A DNA stretch of 64,000 nucleotides, from NCBI GenBank assembly GCA_963969365.1, contig OZ017749.1, positions 2,604,001-2,668,000 on the forward strand, read 5' to 3'. This DNA is from Asterochloris sp. CNOR1 (Eukaryota > Chlorophyta > Trebouxiophyceae > Trebouxiales > Trebouxiaceae). Positions 58,607 to 64,000 of the stretch are shown in pieces (position 1 is the stretch's first letter; each line of letters opens with the position of its first letter). Under the pieces are notes generated by a model. The model did not search any database and was not told where the DNA came from. It saw only the letters and a list, made by a program, of their open reading frames with translations. The position numbers and the translations under genes were made by a program.

Positions 58607-59450
58607 CTAGTAATAGGTTGCAGTGGCTGCATCCTGAAGGAGCATGCCTGCCTGCTTTTTGTTCTCTTCAGAGAGAAGGCCTACCACTGCTGACTCTACA
58701 AGCCTGTAGATGACAAAGACAAAGAGACAAAGGTACATAATCAGTTTGACTATCCGCACTTTCTTCTCCCAATGTATCTGCCTGAAGATTTCTGTGACAT
58801 CGACTGTTTGGTGATCCCTAAGGAAGGTCCGCAGATTCCAGGCCACCAGGGGCAGGTGAATTAGCCCCTGCAGGCAAGGACGGCAGCACAGCATGAAGAG
58901 CACAGCCATCAACCATGCTTGTGGGTTCCTGTTTTTTAGGGAAGCAACTGATGAGGGAAACGAAGCTCTTGTAGACTTGCTGTTGCAGAAAGCTGGCAGA
59001 GCGGCTGCTTCTGTGAGCAAGGCAGGCTGCTCAGGGGTTCAGGGATTGCAGGGCAGCGCTTCTGCCACAGGAGCAGGTGCGATGCACGCATGCACCTCTT
59101 CCTGGGAAGCAAGCTTGCCCACAAGCTCAGCAGCCAGCATGTGCCAGAAGCCATCGCCCACCTGCAACCAGTACCGCGAGACCCATAGCAGAATCGTCAA
59201 GGCGCCCTCAAGGAGGTACTCTGGCTTCCACAGCTTGTTCAGCGTGCTGGAGCTGTCGTGGGGGTTGACATAGTCTGCAGCAGTTGCTAGTCAGGGTCCG
59301 CTAGAAGTCTGTGCTAAAAACTCACATCAGCACACGATTGTACTTACCACTCTCCAGATCTGAAATCACAATGAGGCCATACATTGTGAGACCCAGAAGA
59401 GCTGCTTGCAGGAAGAATGCCAGCAGCCATGCAAAGAATCCCAACCACAT
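58607..59450 (-). CDS. Cornichon family ER cargo-export protein
   Basis: Cornichon proteins are three-helix COPII cargo receptors that take membrane proteins out of the ER. The start is 59450 (MWLGFFAWLLAFFLQAALLG, first helix), then LIVISDLES at a GTAAGT donor. The second exon reads DYVNPHDSSSTLNKLWKPEY, the family's DLE-DY.NP....LN....PE signature, with the second helix GALTILLWVSRYWL. The third exon, after CTGCAG, reads LIHLPLVAWNLRTFL, DVTEIFRQIHWEKKVRIVKL and the last helix IMYLCLFVFVIYRLVESAV, then a polar tail to 58607. At about 150-160 residues the length is normal and the gene looks intact. Only 99 bp separate its stop from the convergent Nudix gene. Confidence 0.85.
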
Positions 59451-59825
59451 CTCAAGGCCTCCTCAGCAGATCAGGGGGTCGCCGACGCTTGTCATTGCTG
59501 GGGCCAGGCTGTGCAGGCCATGTCAGCAATTCACATGGGTGTCTGCCACTTGCCTTCCAGGCAAATACTGGCCAGCTTTTTGGCTTGCGCTTAAGGCATT
59601 CCGAAACAGGGAGGCAAGCAGACATCTGGCCGACACCCCTCGACGGAATGAGCGAAATTCTGGCAACAGACAAGGTAGTTTGGCCCTGACCGCGTCAGAG
59701 CTCTGCTTAGCAGGTCATGCCCAGAGGCAGTGCACAGTTGTGAGAGGTCTGCATTGGCACATTGAGTTCTGCACAGAGGGGCTTAAACATGACAGCAATA
59801 CAGCTATTCCCACTTGCTGGCCCAG
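59451..59825. other. Divergent gap between cornichon and the next gene
   Basis: Promoter region of the minus-strand cornichon gene and probably the 5' region of the plus-strand gene that follows. Frames are short and unconvincing. No gene seen. Confidence 0.45.
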
Positions 59826-60889
59826 GATGATGTCTTTGTCTGCAGAAAGAGGGGGAGTGGCAAACAGTGGGCAAAGGTGAAGGCCCCTCTGGCAAGACAA
59901 ACGAGGTGTGTGTCCACGCAACTCTGTGTTTGCCATCTGTGCGCACACCTGCTTTTAACAGAATCGAGCTGGTCACATTTTTGGTTCCTGCAGGCCCACC
60001 CGCCTGGCACCACTGCGGCGCAAGATGGTTCAAGCAAGCAGGAGCCTGCAGTGTCCCACCCAGCTGGGGACGCCAGGTGAGATTGTACAGAGAATGGCCT
60101 CGTCCCAAGCAGCCTGCGCAAAAGACTGTTGCATTGCAGCAGAAGTTTATTGCTCAGCTTTGTTGAGCTGGGCTTGTTGTGCAGATGGTTGTTGATACCC
60201 GCAGGACTGCCTGGGCTTCGGTGCCTGGTTGGCCATTGCTAAGCTGTGTGCTGCAGCCGGTTGTAGATTGAGCTTCATGTGGGAGCACATTGTTGGCGCT
60301 TCCCACAGGCAGTTGTGAGGACAGCTGTGCACTGCTGGTCTGTGTGCTGCTCTCTGGCTGCAGCCAATTGGCAAAGCACGAACAGAATTGTAGGGCTCTT
60401 TGTCGCCTGGCGAAGCCACTGCTGAGCTGCGCAAATGTCTGTGCTGCAGCCAATTTGTGAGCAAGAACGCTTATGAGGGGATAGAGTCCATGCCCTCCAA
60501 GAGCGCGTCCGGCATTATGGAGGAAGATGTGCCTGTGCCTCCTCCCAAGGGCACGCAGCGCAGGGCAAATGGCCAGGATGGCAGGTGCGAATGGCAGGCA
60601 GAGGCACGTGGCTCAAGTGCACCGCCTACCCAGCACAGTGCCTGCGCCAGGCTTAATGCACAATCGTAGCCTGCCAGACAGCAGCAGTCCCATAAGGGCT
60701 GCAATCGAGCTGAGTGCTGCAGCCAGTTCAACCTTGGGCCATCTGCAGATATTGCTGCGATGCAGGTGGAGCCTGCAGTCAGTCCAGGAGTGGGTGCAAG
60801 ACAACCCTGTGCCAGCTGCACTTGCCCTGGTTGCTGTTGTGGTGGGTGCGACCCTGGCACTTCGCCAGTACAACAGCAAGCTACGCTGA
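59826..60889 (+). CDS. Putative tail-anchored protein, family unknown
   Basis: I do not recognise the family. Exons that join in phase are about 59826-59875 (VFVCRKRGSGKQWAK), about 59994-60076 (AHPPGTTAAQDGSSKQ) and about 60449-60582 (QFVSKNAYEGIESMPSKSAS, then EEDVPVPPPKGTQRR). The last exon, near 60640-60889, ends SVQEWVQDNPVPAALALVAV followed by VVGATLALRQYNSKLR. A single hydrophobic helix within about 12 residues of the C terminus, with a basic end, suggests a tail-anchored ER, mitochondrial or plastid membrane protein whose polar N-terminal part faces the cytosol. The start codon is not fixed. Confidence 0.5.
60358..60474 (+). repeat. Intronic copy of an exon start (tail-anchored protein gene)
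   Basis: CTGCAGCCAATTTGTGAGCA at 60443 (acceptor and exon start) has an upstream copy, CTGCAGCCAATTGGCAAAGC, at 60358; both continue with ACGAACAGAATTG or AGAACGCTTATG. Spacing is 85 bp. Confidence 0.75.
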
Positions 60890-61124
60890 TCATGTCTGAC
60901 TTTCTTCAGCTGAATGAAAGAAGCTGTGTTGAGGAGGACTGCCGGAACGAGCAACTGGCATCACAGCAGTACTACGACTCTACACAAAGTTTCTGTGTCA
61001 TTTAAATGAATCGTTGAACAGCAGGCAGGTGTGAAAGAATTCTTTAGTTTGACAGCAGAGAACTGGTCAAACGTGTGGACTTCCCTGCTTTCTTGCCAAG
61101 GTCGGGCAGGTAGACCCCTGCAGC

Positions 61125-64000
<2,876 letters not shown>

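Overview
The window is nuclear DNA of a green alga. The genes are broken into many short exons joined by GT-AG introns, most of which end in TGCAG. The coding DNA is GC-rich, and several proteins are of plant or algal type, including a HUP-type hexose/H+ symporter, a copper amine oxidase, a VPS62/DUF946 protein and a mitochondrial malic enzyme. A trebouxiophyte (Chlorella/Coccomyxa-like) chlorophyte fits best, but I cannot name a species. There is no operon, phage, IS element or CRISPR array. The gene models come from spliced reading frames and family motifs, so internal exon borders are approximate unless stated.

Layout: 1-1278 (+) 3' part of a SETD9-like SET-domain protein; 1600-1971 (-) possible small membrane protein; 2377-5763 (+) VPS62/DUF946 protein; 6151-7090 (+) GNAT acetyltransferase; 7319-8333 (+) unrecognised gene; 8805-13032 (+) secreted/membrane leucine-rich-repeat protein; 13227-16133 (-) EBP2 rRNA-processing factor; 16134-19300 unresolved; 19301-26237 (+) U2AF65-like splicing factor; 26238-28268 unresolved; 28269-31212 (+) proteasome alpha-4-type subunit; 31424-38732 (-) FAS1-amidase fusion; 39758-45881 (-) copper amine oxidase; 47203-51206 (+) hexose transporter; 51606-54540 (-) glutathione S-transferase-like protein; 55113-56066 (+) intronless VTT/TVP38 membrane protein; 56322-58507 (+) NUDT14-like Nudix hydrolase; 58607-59450 (-) cornichon; 59826-60889 (+) putative tail-anchored protein; 61125 to the window end (+) mitochondrial malic enzyme, cut by the edge.

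The genes are functionally mixed housekeeping and membrane/secretory genes, with no obvious shared pathway. The most unusual feature is in the introns. Many carry two to six decayed tandem copies, spaced mostly 70-130 bp apart, of a neighbouring splice junction: intron end plus first exon codons, or last exon codons plus donor. I found this independently in at least ten genes, on both strands. It looks like a systematic way in which introns in this genome grow by duplicating exon edges, and it creates many decoy splice sites and possible spare exons.
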